Source of the DNA: Patescibacteria group bacterium
GTDB taxonomy: Bacteria; Patescibacteriota; Gracilibacteria; Peribacterales; Peribacteraceae
Direction: 5' to 3'
DNA length: 64,000 nucleotides
Assembly: GCA_023263945.1 (NCBI GenBank)
Contig: JALQTW010000001.1
Span: 644,469-708,468 of the forward strand
Below the pieces are notes generated by a model. The model was given only the letters and a program-made list of their open reading frames with translations, was not told the DNA's origin and made no database searches. Below, piece by piece: positions 6,561 through 15,948 of this stretch; within the stretch, counting starts at the first letter, position 1; every line of letters begins with the position of its first letter. The translations under genes were made by a program, and so were the position numbers.

Positions 6561-8621
6561 ATGGATATTTTTACCCGTCTCACGCCGGCAATCCTTAAAA
6601 CCACGAAAGACTACATTGCAGCATTAGAAGCAATTGAGATTATGACCGTGGGTGATCTTCTCCGTTATCTTCCGCGTGATTATGAAGATCTCTCGCAGAT
6701 GATGACGCTCCTCAAAGCTCCCCTTGGAGAGAAAGTGACGCTGCGCGGAACCATCGACAAATTGAAACTTGTGCGGACGAGATCGAAAAAACAGCTCATA
6801 CAGGGAGTCTTTATTGACGAAGATGGAGAAACAGCGCAAGTCGTCTGGTTCAACCAGCCGCACATTATGCGCATGCTGAAAGATGGTGATGATGTGGTCT
6901 TTACGGGAAAAATTGTCGAGAACGGGTACAAACTGCAGATTCAAAGTCCCACGTTTGAGTCAGCAAAGAGAGAAATCATGCTCCATGGTGGGCGCATTGT
7001 TCCCGTGTATCCGCAGCATAATATCATCAATACCAAGTGGCTTCGGGAAAAAATGGCACTGGTGAAACCTGTCATCGATCAACTGGAAGATCCCTTGCCC
7101 AAGGAAGTTGTTGAAGAGAACGGCTTACTCTCGTATCGAGATACCGTCCGCGCGCTTCATTTTCCCGATGACTTGGCACTTACTGAAAAAGCAAAAGAAC
7201 GGCTTGCGTTTGAGGAACTGTACGGCCTTCAGCGCGAAGCGCTTCTCAAAAAACAGGAGTGGCAGGGGCATCATCAGAAGCGTTTAGAAATTCCCATGGA
7301 CACAGAACTCATCAAGGCGCTCTTTGCATCGCTCTCGTTTACTCCCACAAACAGTCAGAAAATTGCGATCTACGAAATTCTCCGGGATATGGAGAAAGAC
7401 CGACCGATGTCCCGTCTCCTGGAGGGCGATGTGGGATCAGGAAAAACGCTTGTTGCGGTGAGTGTCATGGCCAATGTGATTCGTCGCGGTGGCCAATGTG
7501 CGCTCATGGTGCCAACAGAAGTGCTGGCAAAACAGCACAGTGAAGGCATTACACGACTCCTTGTCAATTTTCATCGGTACCTGACCGACCAAAAAAAAGC
7601 CGATCACGCATTTCCTCATTTGCCTTCGATTGTTCTGCTTACAGGCTCAACTCCTTCCTCAGAAGCGCTCGCCATCAAACAAGGCCTTGCAACGGGAACC
7701 ATCGACCTTGTCATCGGCACGCATGCACTCATTGAAGAAAGCGTCACGTTCAAGGATCTCAAATTGGTCATTGTGGATGAACAGCACCGCTTTGGCGTGA
7801 TGCAGCGTGCAAAGCTGAAAGAGAAGGGGAGTCCACACTTTCTTGCGATGACAGCGACTCCTATTCCACGGACGCTGGCACTCACGGCATTTGGTGATCA
7901 CGATCTCTCGGTATTGCTCGAGAAACCAGGAAATCGCAAGAAGATTCATACGAAAGTTGTCCCGCCGAAAGATCGCACAACGGTCGAACGATTTATCGAT
8001 CATGAAATTGAACAGGGAAGACAAGTCTTCGTCATCTGTCCGCTCATTACGGAATCTGCACATGATGAGATGGCGGAGGTGAAGAACGTGGAAACAGAGC
8101 GTGCCCGCTTGCAGCATGAGTTTCCCAAGAGATCTATTACGATGCTTCACGGAAAGATGACACCCGCAGAAAAAGAAGAGATCATGCGACGCTTCAAAGC
8201 CCGTGAGTCCGATATTCTTGTTTCAACATCCGTCATTGAAGTGGGCATTGATATTCCGAATGCGACCATCATCGTGATTGAAGGCTCCGAGCGTTTTGGC
8301 CTCGCACAACTCCATCAATTTCGTGGACGGGTGGGGAGATCGGACATACAAAGTCACTGCTTCCTCTTCACCACGTCTCCCGAACAAGCCAGATCGCAAA
8401 GGCTCAAAGCAATGGAGCAGCATGATTCCGGCTTCATGCTTGCCGAGATTGACCTGCAATTGCGTGGGCCTGGGGAACTCTATGGTCTTCGCCAGAGCGG
8501 CATCGGCCTCACGCGACTGTCAGGTCTTTTGAATCCCGAGCTGGTCGTAAAAGCACGCCGCGCAGCGGAAAAGGTACTCGGAATGGTGGGAACATCCAGT
8601 GGAACAGGATTGAATGTTTAG
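6561..8621 (+). CDS. recG: ATP-dependent DNA helicase RecG
   Basis: 686 residues from MDIFTRLTPAIL, the usual length. RecG remodels stalled forks and branched DNA. Order of parts: N-terminal wedge/OB region (about 50-160, 'TLRGTIDKLKLVRTRSKK'), helicase domain with P-loop 'LLEGDVGSGKTLVAVSV' and DEQH box 'LVIVDEQHRFGVMQRA', 'MTATPIPRTLALTAFGD', then the second RecA-like fold with 'STSVIEVGIDIPNAT' and 'QFRGRVGRSD', and the C-terminal 'RGPGELYGLRQSG' motif. TACAAT ends 8 nt before this ATG, supporting it over an upstream in-frame ATG at 6489. The gene's end overlaps the convergent priA by 4 bp. Confidence 0.95.
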   Translation: MDIFTRLTPAILKTTKDYIAALEAIEIMTVGDLLRYLPRDYEDLSQMMTLLKAPLGEKVTLRGTIDKLKLVRTRSKKQLIQGVFIDEDGETAQVVWFNQPHIMRMLKDGDDVVFTGKIVENGYKLQIQSPTFESAKREIMLHGGRIVPVYPQHNIINTKWLREKMALVKPVIDQLEDPLPKEVVEENGLLSYRDTVRALHFPDDLALTEKAKERLAFEELYGLQREALLKKQEWQGHHQKRLEIPMDTELIKALFASLSFTPTNSQKIAIYEILRDMEKDRPMSRLLEGDVGSGKTLVAVSVMANVIRRGGQCALMVPTEVLAKQHSEGITRLLVNFHRYLTDQKKADHAFPHLPSIVLLTGSTPSSEALAIKQGLATGTIDLVIGTHALIEESVTFKDLKLVIVDEQHRFGVMQRAKLKEKGSPHFLAMTATPIPRTLALTAFGDHDLSVLLEKPGNRKKIHTKVVPPKDRTTVERFIDHEIEQGRQVFVICPLITESAHDEMAEVKNVETERARLQHEFPKRSITMLHGKMTPAEKEEIMRRFKARESDILVSTSVIEVGIDIPNATIIVIEGSERFGLAQLHQFRGRVGRSDIQSHCFLFTTSPEQARSQRLKAMEQHDSGFMLAEIDLQLRGPGELYGLRQSGIGLTRLSGLLNPELVVKARRAAEKVLGMVGTSSGTGLNV

Positions 8622-10486
8622 ATCACATCCAAGGGATTCACATCGATGAACACACCACGCGCATCGATTGCGCGAAGAATTCTCTCTGGAGATGTCCCAC
8701 GAAGCACTGTGTACCATACATTCTTCGTAGAAAACGATGGTTGAATGCTGACAGCCTCTAGGGCAGAAGGATCTTTCTTTTGTTGGTCTTCAATCTGGAT
8801 ACGAAGAGCAAGTGCTTTCTCTTTTGCTCCAGGTCCGCGTGCAATGAGTGCAATCACGTTTGCAGTAGGAGGAAATCCTCCACGTGCTCGAATGGAAAGT
8901 TCATGCGAGAGAAATTCATCCAGATGTCCGGTCGAAAGTGCACGCATTTCAATACTTTCCGGCCGAAACGTTTGAATGAACATTTCAGCCTCCGGATTCA
9001 TACTGCGCATGCGTGCAAGAAGACCGACAGTCCGTTCACTTGCGCGAATAGTTGGTGCGGAGAGCCCAATATCGGCAACGAGTACTGCGAGGAGTGTCAC
9101 GGTAGGACTTCCAGCAAGGGAGACGACCGGCTGTGTTCCTATCAAAATATCCACTTCCTGTTCTATCAGAAGTTTCTTGATCGCGATGAGATCTTTCTTG
9201 GACTCCAGTGTTTCACTGTCGATCCGTCTTATGCGCGCATCCGGGAAAAACTTTTTCAGAAGTGTTTCGACGCCTTGTGTTCCTGCGCCAATGGGGCGAA
9301 GATTCGAGGAATGGCATTGTGGACAGGTATTCGGCACAGGTTCCGTTGTTCCGGTGACGTGATCCCACAAGAAGGGATGATTCTTGACATCATGATGCAC
9401 GGTGAGTGGATGCCCTGTTGTTTGGGATTCCAACCGATGTCCGCATTCCGCACAAATCATCCCACTTGCCATACCCCGATGATTGAGAAGGAGGATGGAT
9501 TGTTCTTTTTTTTCCAGCCGATGTTGGATTGCTATGATGAGGTTCGATGTGAGCGGATATGATGTTCCGAATGTTGCATCTTTGAGATCGATCACATGCA
9601 CGTTATCTCGATGATCCGTTTGTGTGTCATGGAGTGTGATAGAACCTTCCTGCACGCGTTTCCATGTTTCCAAAGAAGGACAAGCGCTGGAAAAAAGCAG
9701 TGTCGCGTTGGCTCGCTCCGTCCTTTCCCATGCCACGTCCCGTGTATGGTAGTAGGGCGTTTGCCTGTTCTTGTATGTCCATTCCTGCTCTTCATCCATC
9801 ACGATGAGGCCCAGGTGATGAAGTGGCGCAAACACCGCAGCGCGTGTTCCAATGATGATCAGTTGTTCGCCAGCATGCATGCGTCTACAGGCTTTTCTCT
9901 GTCCAGCAGTGGTCGCTCCCGCTAACTGAATGATCGAATCTTCATGGATGTATTCAGAGAGAAGCGTGTTCCATTCTTCACATGCAGCAATATCGGGTGC
10001 CAGGAGAATGACATCTTTTTTGCTATCGATTACCTGAAGAATCACATCGAGAATGAACTCTCGTCGCTCTCTCTGCGTTCCCATGACAAGGAGCGGGGAT
10101 AGGGGTGAGGCAGATCGATCTCTTTGCTTCTTGATCGTGATGAAAGATCGGTTGTCTTCTTTTGCGATGAAATTTTTCCATGGTGGAGAGGGCAACATGC
10201 TTCTAAGTAAAATGCGCATCGTCGTAAACGTTTCTTCTTGCAACCATGGAAGAAGATCGATGAGATCGTGCGGAAGAACAGGAGACGGAGAAACAATGCC
10301 CGCGATGGACTTTACATCAAATGATTCTGTACCCGGCTTCATTTCTTCCAGTACAACGCCTTCAATGGTGGAACCTCGAAGAGGAACGGCCACCAATGTT
10401 CCGGGTTTCAGTGGCTCTGCGGACTCGTACGTTAAACCTTCACCAAGAGCACTGGAACGTGAGGAAGTGACAATGCGGTAGCGCAT
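8618..10486 (-). CDS. priA: PriA-like primosomal protein with degenerate helicase motifs
   Basis: 622 residues from MRYRIVTSSRSS. The PriA architecture is clear: N-terminal DNA-binding domain (about 1-100), helicase lobes, 'IIGTRAAVFAPLHHLGLIV' (about 211-229), 'RASERTVGLL' (481-490) and the C-terminal domain. The Walker A loop that should read GxTGSGKTE is instead 'MGTQRERREF' (135-144), DEEH(D) is DEEQE (231-235), and the motif VI arginines (normally QVAGRAGR) are missing after 'TVGLLARM'. Two of the four Cys pairs of the zinc region remain (CAEC 345-348, CPQC 388-391); the two middle pairs are gone. The reading frame is unbroken and otherwise well kept, so this looks like a structural restart factor without ATPase activity rather than a pseudogene. 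Confidence 0.88.
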   Translation of the reverse strand: MRYRIVTSSRSSALGEGLTYESAEPLKPGTLVAVPLRGSTIEGVVLEEMKPGTESFDVKSIAGIVSPSPVLPHDLIDLLPWLQEETFTTMRILLRSMLPSPPWKNFIAKEDNRSFITIKKQRDRSASPLSPLLVMGTQRERREFILDVILQVIDSKKDVILLAPDIAACEEWNTLLSEYIHEDSIIQLAGATTAGQRKACRRMHAGEQLIIIGTRAAVFAPLHHLGLIVMDEEQEWTYKNRQTPYYHTRDVAWERTERANATLLFSSACPSLETWKRVQEGSITLHDTQTDHRDNVHVIDLKDATFGTSYPLTSNLIIAIQHRLEKKEQSILLLNHRGMASGMICAECGHRLESQTTGHPLTVHHDVKNHPFLWDHVTGTTEPVPNTCPQCHSSNLRPIGAGTQGVETLLKKFFPDARIRRIDSETLESKKDLIAIKKLLIEQEVDILIGTQPVVSLAGSPTVTLLAVLVADIGLSAPTIRASERTVGLLARMRSMNPEAEMFIQTFRPESIEMRALSTGHLDEFLSHELSIRARGGFPPTANVIALIARGPGAKEKALALRIQIEDQQKKDPSALEAVSIQPSFSTKNVWYTVLRGTSPERILRAIDARGVFIDVNPLDVI

Positions 10487-10558
10487 GAAAAGAAGAAAGT
10501 ATGATGAAGTATGAATGAAGGATATAAAATAATGAAGTATCACTATGTCACTATCCCC

Positions 10559-10620
10559 CTACCGGGGCGTAGCTTCCGCCTACGTCCTTCGGACTTCGGA
10601 CGGACAGGCAGTTGGCTTCC
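10559..10620 (+). other. Partial tRNA-Pro 5' copy running into a hairpin-rich repeat
   Basis: CCGGGGCGTAGCT at about 10561-10573 repeats the first bases of the intact tRNA-Pro at 10642, then switches to an unrelated stretch with GTCC/GGAC short inverted repeats. No complete tRNA can be folded. It is probably the remains of a duplication or insertion at this tRNA locus. Confidence 0.45.
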
Positions 10621-10641
10621 TTATGTTACTATCCCGTGCAT

Positions 10642-10717
10642 CGGGGCGTAGCTCAGTTGGTAGAGCGCGTGGTTCGGGACCACGAGGCCGCTGGTTCGAG
10701 TCCAGTCGCTCCGACCA
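10642..10717 (+). tRNA. tRNA-Pro (anticodon CGG)
   Basis: 76 nt with encoded CCA. Acceptor CGGGGCG pairs with CGCTCCG (one G-U) giving the C1-G72 pair typical of bacterial tRNA-Pro; anticodon stem CGTGG/CCACG with loop TTCGGGA gives CGG; T-arm GGTTCGAGTCC. Confidence 0.95.
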
Positions 10718-10793
10718 GGATTCTTGAGCGTCATGAAACACCATGAACGTCTTTTGCTCCTTTAAGACCCCTCATAGCCGAGAGGCGGAGTGG

Positions 10794-10806
10794 GGTCGCT
10801 CCGACC
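10794..10806 (+). repeat. 13-bp copy of the tRNA-Pro 3' end
   Basis: GTCGCTCCGACCA repeats bases 10705-10717 of the tRNA exactly, 89 bp downstream. Between them is a hairpin (GACCCC...GGGGTC). A duplicated tRNA 3' end is a common footprint of site-specific integration followed by loss; simple tandem duplication is an alternative. Confidence 0.5.
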
Positions 10807-10807
10807 A

Positions 10808-12400
10808 TTAGAGTGATGCCAACTTTTCTTCTACTCCTCCCGCATGGAAAATCTCTTCGGGTTTGATGGACGCCAAGTATGGATCTCTGTCTTCTTCGGA
10901 GTATAAGACGGTATACATCTCCGGAAGAAGGGACTGCATTGCTTCATTCAGTGTAAGATGCCGTGACAATTCTGCAAATTTTGCAAAGCGCATGTCTGTT
11001 TTTTCCAGCAGGAGATCAATACCCGTTGCAGGAACAAGACTTCCCTGCGACGTGCGAACATATGCAAGCACCATTCCATCGCCACCCAATTCTTTTGTTT
11101 GAAGACGATCCAGCGACAATGATTCCTCCTCATCTCCACAATCTTTGAGAAGTTGCATCCAGGCCAGCTTTGTCATGGTGAGATCATGTACCTGACAGAA
11201 TCCTCCAAGGCACTTCATGCCGTAATAGAGAGAAACGGTGAGGTAACACAGGAACATTCCGGGGAAGATTTTCTTTTCCTTGAGCGCCGCCTCAATGTCT
11301 TTTGGCGTCAAAGAAATAGAAATGGCACCATCTTCCGATGCAATCCTCTGATCTTTATACGACAGCTTCACACGATGCCCATGGGGATCAATACCCCAGA
11401 AGAGGTATGTTCCCCATTTTTTCTCCAAGGAGAATGCCCCGCTGATATTGTTGAAGCCTTGCAGAATGCGTGGTGCGAAGGATGCATCAAAGAGAGCGCG
11501 AGAAATGAGAGACACGCTTTCCTTCATATGGTGCTTCAAAAGCAGTCGTGTGACCAGTGTCTCAATTTCAATGTAGAGAAGAGGAGGAATATCACCCTTC
11601 ACACCGTTTTCGTCATGGAAGAAGTCTGCCCAAAACCGATGATTGATTTTCGTCACCTGTGTGTCGTAGTCGGGTGATGAAAGAACCTCATCCGGATAGA
11701 AGTACCGATCGATTATATCCTGCACTTCTTTTCCTCTCTTTTCCGTAACATCCTTGTTCTTTATCTTTTCATCAATCATGTGTTTTGCACGCTGGAGGTC
11801 TTCTTGCGTGAAAGGTCGCATCGCAATGACGGTGCTCATTTTCTGTTTGTCTGGAAAAATGGGCAGACGAATGATCGGTCCGTTTCCATGATCATCCCCG
11901 TGGAACAGAATTCCACGCGGAAAGCCTGATGCATTATTCATGGAAACTCCAGCGAAGGAGAACACGATGATGGCATCGTGGTCTTTTTCTTTCTCTTCAA
12001 AGAGAGGAATGCCTGTGATGATGTTGGCATTAATCCAGAATGGGTGACAGAGGGGACTGTGGTGATCTGCAGTGGAAACAAGTGCCCGGCGTGATAATTG
12101 CTTGGCAATTCTATCTGCCATATCTTTCCCCAGGCGTTCTTCCGTCATGGCCCTCACTTCGTCAATCAATTCCGGTTTCCGGTCATCCAGGCGGGGGCTG
12201 GGATTCACATCTAAAAAATCCTGCGCATACTCACGAAGTGTTTTTTTGCCGTGCTTTTCCATGATTTCCCCCAAAATAGGACGCCTGAAAGAAATTGCGC
12301 CCCAAATACGACCAAGCACTTCGTAAAGGCTTTTCTTCTTTTCATCCTGCGTGCCGGTTGCCCCTGACTTTTTCTCCTCGTAGGTGAGGAACGGGTTCAT
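10808..12400 (-). CDS. Large soluble protein of unknown function
   Basis: 530 residues with no signal peptide and no clear membrane helix. I do not recognise the family. Notable stretches: a charged N-terminus, 'STADHHSPLCHPFWINANII' (about 110-130), which looks like a conserved metal- or substrate-binding segment because of its clustered His, Asp and Cys, 'GFPRGILFHGDDHGNGP' (about 160-176) and 'CYLTVSLYYGMKCLGGFCQ' (about 390-410). The even composition and long open frame leave little doubt it is coding. It ends next to the duplicated tRNA-Pro tail. A TATACT lies 15 nt upstream of the ATG. An enzyme of small-molecule metabolism is possible but unproven. Confidence 0.75.
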   Translation of the reverse strand: MNPFLTYEEKKSGATGTQDEKKKSLYEVLGRIWGAISFRRPILGEIMEKHGKKTLREYAQDFLDVNPSPRLDDRKPELIDEVRAMTEERLGKDMADRIAKQLSRRALVSTADHHSPLCHPFWINANIITGIPLFEEKEKDHDAIIVFSFAGVSMNNASGFPRGILFHGDDHGNGPIIRLPIFPDKQKMSTVIAMRPFTQEDLQRAKHMIDEKIKNKDVTEKRGKEVQDIIDRYFYPDEVLSSPDYDTQVTKINHRFWADFFHDENGVKGDIPPLLYIEIETLVTRLLLKHHMKESVSLISRALFDASFAPRILQGFNNISGAFSLEKKWGTYLFWGIDPHGHRVKLSYKDQRIASEDGAISISLTPKDIEAALKEKKIFPGMFLCYLTVSLYYGMKCLGGFCQVHDLTMTKLAWMQLLKDCGDEEESLSLDRLQTKELGGDGMVLAYVRTSQGSLVPATGIDLLLEKTDMRFAKFAELSRHLTLNEAMQSLLPEMYTVLYSEEDRDPYLASIKPEEIFHAGGVEEKLASL

Positions 12401-12501
12401 AGTAGGTTGCGGGACAGTATATTCATGTTCATCAAAAAATCAAGGGTGGTAAGACCTCGTTTAAGGCTTTATGAAGGCACTTCTGGCATTTTTGGAATGC
12501 G

Positions 12502-13059
12502 TTACTTTTTCCTGAACAGAAGTCCCAGTTCTATGACTTCAATCACGATCAGATATACCGGAAGAAGTATCTCGGTACTTCTCCATGTTGTTGCAGCAAA
12601 GAGAGATGTGACGGCGCCGCACAACCACAAAAACCATGCAAGTGGATGTTCACTTTCCGGATGAAGATACGTTTTTCGAAACGTGGGAAGAATGGCAAAG
12701 AAATCAATGACGAGACTAAACAGATACGGATACAACGCAGATCCAGTAAGGATCCACACAAGACACGTGATGACAATGAGAGCAATGCATAGTCTATCGA
12801 TCACGCTTGTTCCACCTGCTCCATGCACAATGCTGATGAGCGCGATGATGACAGGGCATACGGCACCCAAAAGAGCGATGGCAATAGCTGCCTTTCCTCC
12901 TAATTCTCTGTACGAGAGAAGAATGATACTGCCCGTTGCAGCCCACACAAACCAGGAAACACGGTTTGGCTTTGTTGTTCCATGAAAGATGGAATAGAGG
13001 TAGGGCACGTATGCCAGAAAAATGAAGGTTCCTGAAAGAATTTGAATACCAAGTTGCAT
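12502..13059 (-). CDS. Multi-pass membrane protein, PQ-loop/SWEET-like in places
   Basis: 185 residues with about seven hydrophobic segments filling the whole length. The segment 'GTTKPNRVSWFVWAATGS' (about 26-43) resembles the PQ-loop block of SemiSWEET/KDEL-receptor-type proteins, and a second related block 'ESEHPLAWFLWLCGAV' occurs near 135-150, consistent with an internally repeated layout. I would not assign a substrate. Start: ATG at 13057-13059 (MQLGIQILSG) is preferred because TACACT ends 6 nt before it, with TTGTGG about 16 bp further up; the earlier in-frame ATG at 13104 would place that promoter inside the gene. Confidence 0.75.
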   Translation of the reverse strand: MQLGIQILSGTFIFLAYVPYLYSIFHGTTKPNRVSWFVWAATGSIILLSYRELGGKAAIAIALLGAVCPVIIALISIVHGAGGTSVIDRLCIALIVITCLVWILTGSALYPYLFSLVIDFFAILPTFRKTYLHPESEHPLAWFLWLCGAVTSLFAATTWRSTEILLPVYLIVIEVIELGLLFRKK

Positions 13060-13147
13060 GGGCTCAGTGTAGTGATACTCCTTTCTTCCACAATCGTCAC
13101 TCACTCAAGCATACAAAGAACGTAATGATGCAGCTTGCAGGGACGAT

Positions 13148-14401
13148 TTAAGAGCGGTGTGGCCGTCTCGTACTACTGTGCCTGGCGCGGCCATGGTGTT
13201 TCGGTGTTCGTGGCAAATGAAGAGGTTGCTTGTGATGTTCCTTAAAAGGTTTTGGAAGAGATTCCACCTCCGCAGTAATGTGTTTCGGAAGAGCCGTGCG
13301 CTTGAGAGGATTTCTGATGAGCCGTTCAATCGCGCGGATGTCTCCACTTTGATCTGGACTTGCAAACGAAATAGCACGACCGACAAGACCTGCTCGTCCT
13401 GTTCGGCCGATGCGATGCACATAGTCTTCCGGGTTATCGGGGAGATCGTAATTGATGACGAGTGAAATACCCGTGACATCAATGCCTCGCGCGGCAATAT
13501 CCGTCGCAATCAAAATGCGGTACTTTCCGTTCTTGAATCCTTCCAATGCTTCGCGGCGCTGAGCGAGGGAACGATTCGCGTGAATTTCTCCGGCTGTGTG
13601 CCCTGTCGCCTTGAGCGTTCGTGTCATCTTCTTGGCGCCATGCTTTGTGCGTGAAAAGACGAGAATCGTTCCTTTGTTCTCTTGAAGGAGTGATGCAAGG
13701 AGCTGCATCTTGGACTGCTTTGGAACGATGAACAGTTCCTGCTCAATTCTTTCTGCGGTGGTTCCCTGTGGTGCCACTTCAATGCGCAGTGGAAGCTGCA
13801 TATGCGTATTGGCGATTTTTAAAATGCTTGCCGGCATGGTGGCAGAGAAGAGGAGAGTTTGTCGTTCTTTGGGGACATGTTTGAGAATTTCCAGAATCTG
13901 CGGTGCAAAACCCATATCCAGCATGCGGTCTGCTTCATCTAGCACGAGAATCTTCACTTCGCGGAGCGTGATCGTCTTTTGCTTCAAGTGATCCATCAGG
14001 CGGCCTGGCGTTGCAATGAGAATACGAGGATTACTTTTCAGCATGCGTCGCTGCAGATTCATCGATGCACCTCCTACAAAGACAGCGGTGCCAATGCGGA
14101 AGTGAGGAGCAAACTGCGCGAGGGATTCCTCTACCTGATACGCAAGTTCGCGCGTAGGAACAATAATGAGGCCGCGTCCACCCTGTGCGTTGAGACGCTG
14201 AATCATAGGAAGGCCGAACGCGAAGGTCTTTCCTGTTCCCGTTTGCGCAATGCCGATTAAGTCCTTTCCTTCAATAGCGACGGGGATCGATTTCTGTTGA
14301 ATGGGAGTGGGGACCGTGAATTTCTTTTTATCCAAGATTTCTAAAAACGCCGGCGCGAGGCCAAGCGTTGAAAAACTGGATGGTGCGTGAGGTTCGGACA
14401 T
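13148..14401 (-). CDS. DEAD-box ATP-dependent RNA helicase
   Basis: 417 residues from MSEPHAPSSFSTLGL. All main motifs are present in order: Q motif 'TVPTPIQQKSIP', P-loop 'GIAQTGTGKTFAFGLP', 'PTRELAYQ', 'TPGRLMDHL', 'LVLDEADRMLDMGF', 'LFSATMP', then 'ILVFSRTKHGAKKM', 'ATDIAARGIDV' and 'HRIGRTGRAG'. This is the RhlE/CshA group, which unwinds RNA in ribosome assembly and mRNA turnover. The C-terminal 50 residues are rich in Lys, Arg, His and Pro and likely bind RNA non-specifically. Start chosen at the Met just before the Q-motif region; an upstream Met at 14467 gives an unlikely hydrophobic extension. Confidence 0.93.
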   Translation of the reverse strand: MSEPHAPSSFSTLGLAPAFLEILDKKKFTVPTPIQQKSIPVAIEGKDLIGIAQTGTGKTFAFGLPMIQRLNAQGGRGLIIVPTRELAYQVEESLAQFAPHFRIGTAVFVGGASMNLQRRMLKSNPRILIATPGRLMDHLKQKTITLREVKILVLDEADRMLDMGFAPQILEILKHVPKERQTLLFSATMPASILKIANTHMQLPLRIEVAPQGTTAERIEQELFIVPKQSKMQLLASLLQENKGTILVFSRTKHGAKKMTRTLKATGHTAGEIHANRSLAQRREALEGFKNGKYRILIATDIAARGIDVTGISLVINYDLPDNPEDYVHRIGRTGRAGLVGRAISFASPDQSGDIRAIERLIRNPLKRTALPKHITAEVESLPKPFKEHHKQPLHLPRTPKHHGRARHSSTRRPHRS

Positions 14402-14495
14402 GTGAGATAGGAGAATACGCGAGATTGTATGAAATAGCGATGAATAAAAGAAGGATCTGGAATACAAACGAGAAAACCTCTACGCTATCGCCGTT

Positions 14496-14571
14496 CGGGA
14501 CGTAGCTCAGTTGGTAGAGCGCCTGGTTTGGGACCAGGAGGCCGCGAGTTCGAGCCCCGCCGTCCCGACCA
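14496..14571 (+). tRNA. tRNA-Pro (anticodon UGG)
   Basis: 76 nt with encoded CCA. Acceptor CGGGACG/CGTCCCG (C1-G72), D-arm TAGCTCAGTTGGTAGAGC, anticodon stem CCTGG/CCAGG with loop TTTGGGA giving UGG, T-arm AGTTCGAGCC. Its body is close to the tRNA-Pro(CGG) at 10642. Confidence 0.96.
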
Positions 14572-14618
14572 TGTATATGCCGGATCCCACCGGCTTTTTA
14601 TGATACAATTCGCCTCTC

Positions 14619-15911
14619 ATGCCCTCCAAAACAACATCATCGGAGGCTGTTGCTCCACTTGCGTATCGGCTTCGCCCCAAAACGCTTTCGGAATTTGCTG
14701 GTCAGAAAGAAATTGTAGGAGAGGGGACGCCTCTTCGCACGTCTATCGAGAACGACACCTTGAGTTCACTCATTTTTGCTGGTCCTCCCGGAACGGGGAA
14801 GACAACGCTCGCAAAAATCATCGCAGAAACAACCGATGCACATTTTGTGCAGCTGAATGCCGTGACGAGTGGCGTTGCGGACATTAAACAGGTGTGTGCT
14901 GAGGCCGAGCGCATGAAGCAATCGTTCAAACAAAGGACAGTTCTCTTCATCGATGAAATTCATCGCTTCAATAAATCACAGCAGGATGCACTTCTTCCAT
15001 TTGTGGAAAGCGGTGTTGTCATTTTGATCGGAGCGACGACGGAGAATCCCTACTTCTCCGTAAATAGTGCATTGATCTCCAGATCGCAGGTGTATTTGCT
15101 GAAGCCTCTCTCCGTAGAGGATCTCTCTGCCATCATCGAGCGTGCTCTCAAACATCCTGAAGGATACAAAAGAACAATTTCGATGAAGCCCGATGCCATA
15201 AAACACATTGCAGAATCGGCAAATGGAGATGCGCGTATTGCACTGAACCTTCTGGAACTCGCGGTGCTGACGATCGGTTCAAACATTACGCTGGAAGCTG
15301 CACAGAAGCTCTTGTCTGAGCGCTCCAAGCGATACGATAAAAAAGGCGAAGATCACTACGATACAGTTTCTGCGTTCATTAAAACGATGCGTGGAAGTGA
15401 TATCGATGCCGCACTCATCTGGCTCTATAAAATGATTCTCTCCGGTGAAGAACCACGCTTTCTATTTCGGCGTATGGCCATTTTTGCGAGTGAAGATGTT
15501 GGCAATGCAGATCCACGTGCGTTGCCGTTTGTCATCAGTGCGTGGCAAGCATTCGAAATGGTCGGTATGCCAGAAGGGGAATTTTTTTTGGCGCATGCGT
15601 GCGTGTACGTGACACAAGCCCCAAAGAGTAACGCGGTGACGAATGCGATGTATGGCGCAAAAGCGTATGTGCAGAACGCACCGTCACTGGAAGTACCCTA
15701 TAGAATCCGCAACGCTCCTGTGAAAGCGATGAAAGAACATGGGTATCATGAGGGGTATCAGTACGCGCACAATGCGAAGGATGCAATCGTCAAAGAGAAT
15801 TATTTCCCGATTGGCCATGACGCTCAAACCTTCTACGAACCGAGCAATAGGGGATTCGAAGCAGATATAAAAGAGCGTTGGGAGAGGGTAAAGAAGATGG
15901 TGAGGGGATAA
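14619..15911 (+). CDS. rarA: Replication-associated recombination ATPase RarA (MgsA)
   Basis: 430 residues, the standard length. RarA is an AAA+ clamp-loader-like ATPase acting at stalled forks. Visible: 'LAYRLRPKTLSEFAGQKEIV', P-loop 'IFAGPPGTGKTTLAKII', Walker B 'VLFIDEIHRFNKSQQDALLP', sensor 'LIGATTENPYFSVNSAL' with 'SRSQVYLLKPL', and the C-terminal tetramerisation part 'RMAIFASEDVGNADPRAL'. TACAAT ends 9 nt before the ATG with no Shine-Dalgarno, again suggesting a near-leaderless message. It follows tRNA-Pro(UGG) by 47 bp. Confidence 0.95.
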   Translation: MPSKTTSSEAVAPLAYRLRPKTLSEFAGQKEIVGEGTPLRTSIENDTLSSLIFAGPPGTGKTTLAKIIAETTDAHFVQLNAVTSGVADIKQVCAEAERMKQSFKQRTVLFIDEIHRFNKSQQDALLPFVESGVVILIGATTENPYFSVNSALISRSQVYLLKPLSVEDLSAIIERALKHPEGYKRTISMKPDAIKHIAESANGDARIALNLLELAVLTIGSNITLEAAQKLLSERSKRYDKKGEDHYDTVSAFIKTMRGSDIDAALIWLYKMILSGEEPRFLFRRMAIFASEDVGNADPRALPFVISAWQAFEMVGMPEGEFFLAHACVYVTQAPKSNAVTNAMYGAKAYVQNAPSLEVPYRIRNAPVKAMKEHGYHEGYQYAHNAKDAIVKENYFPIGHDAQTFYEPSNRGFEADIKERWERVKKMVRG

Positions 15912-15940
15912 TTGCTAAAAAAATTAAAATGTGTTATAAT
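15912..15940 (+). promoter_or_regulatory. Strong sigma-70 promoter, leaderless
   Basis: TTGCTA (15912-15917), 17-bp spacer, perfect TATAAT (15935-15940). The GTG start codon follows 8 nt after the -10 box, so transcription should start within 0-2 nt of the codon. Confidence 0.75.
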
Positions 15941-15948
15941 GATGAATC

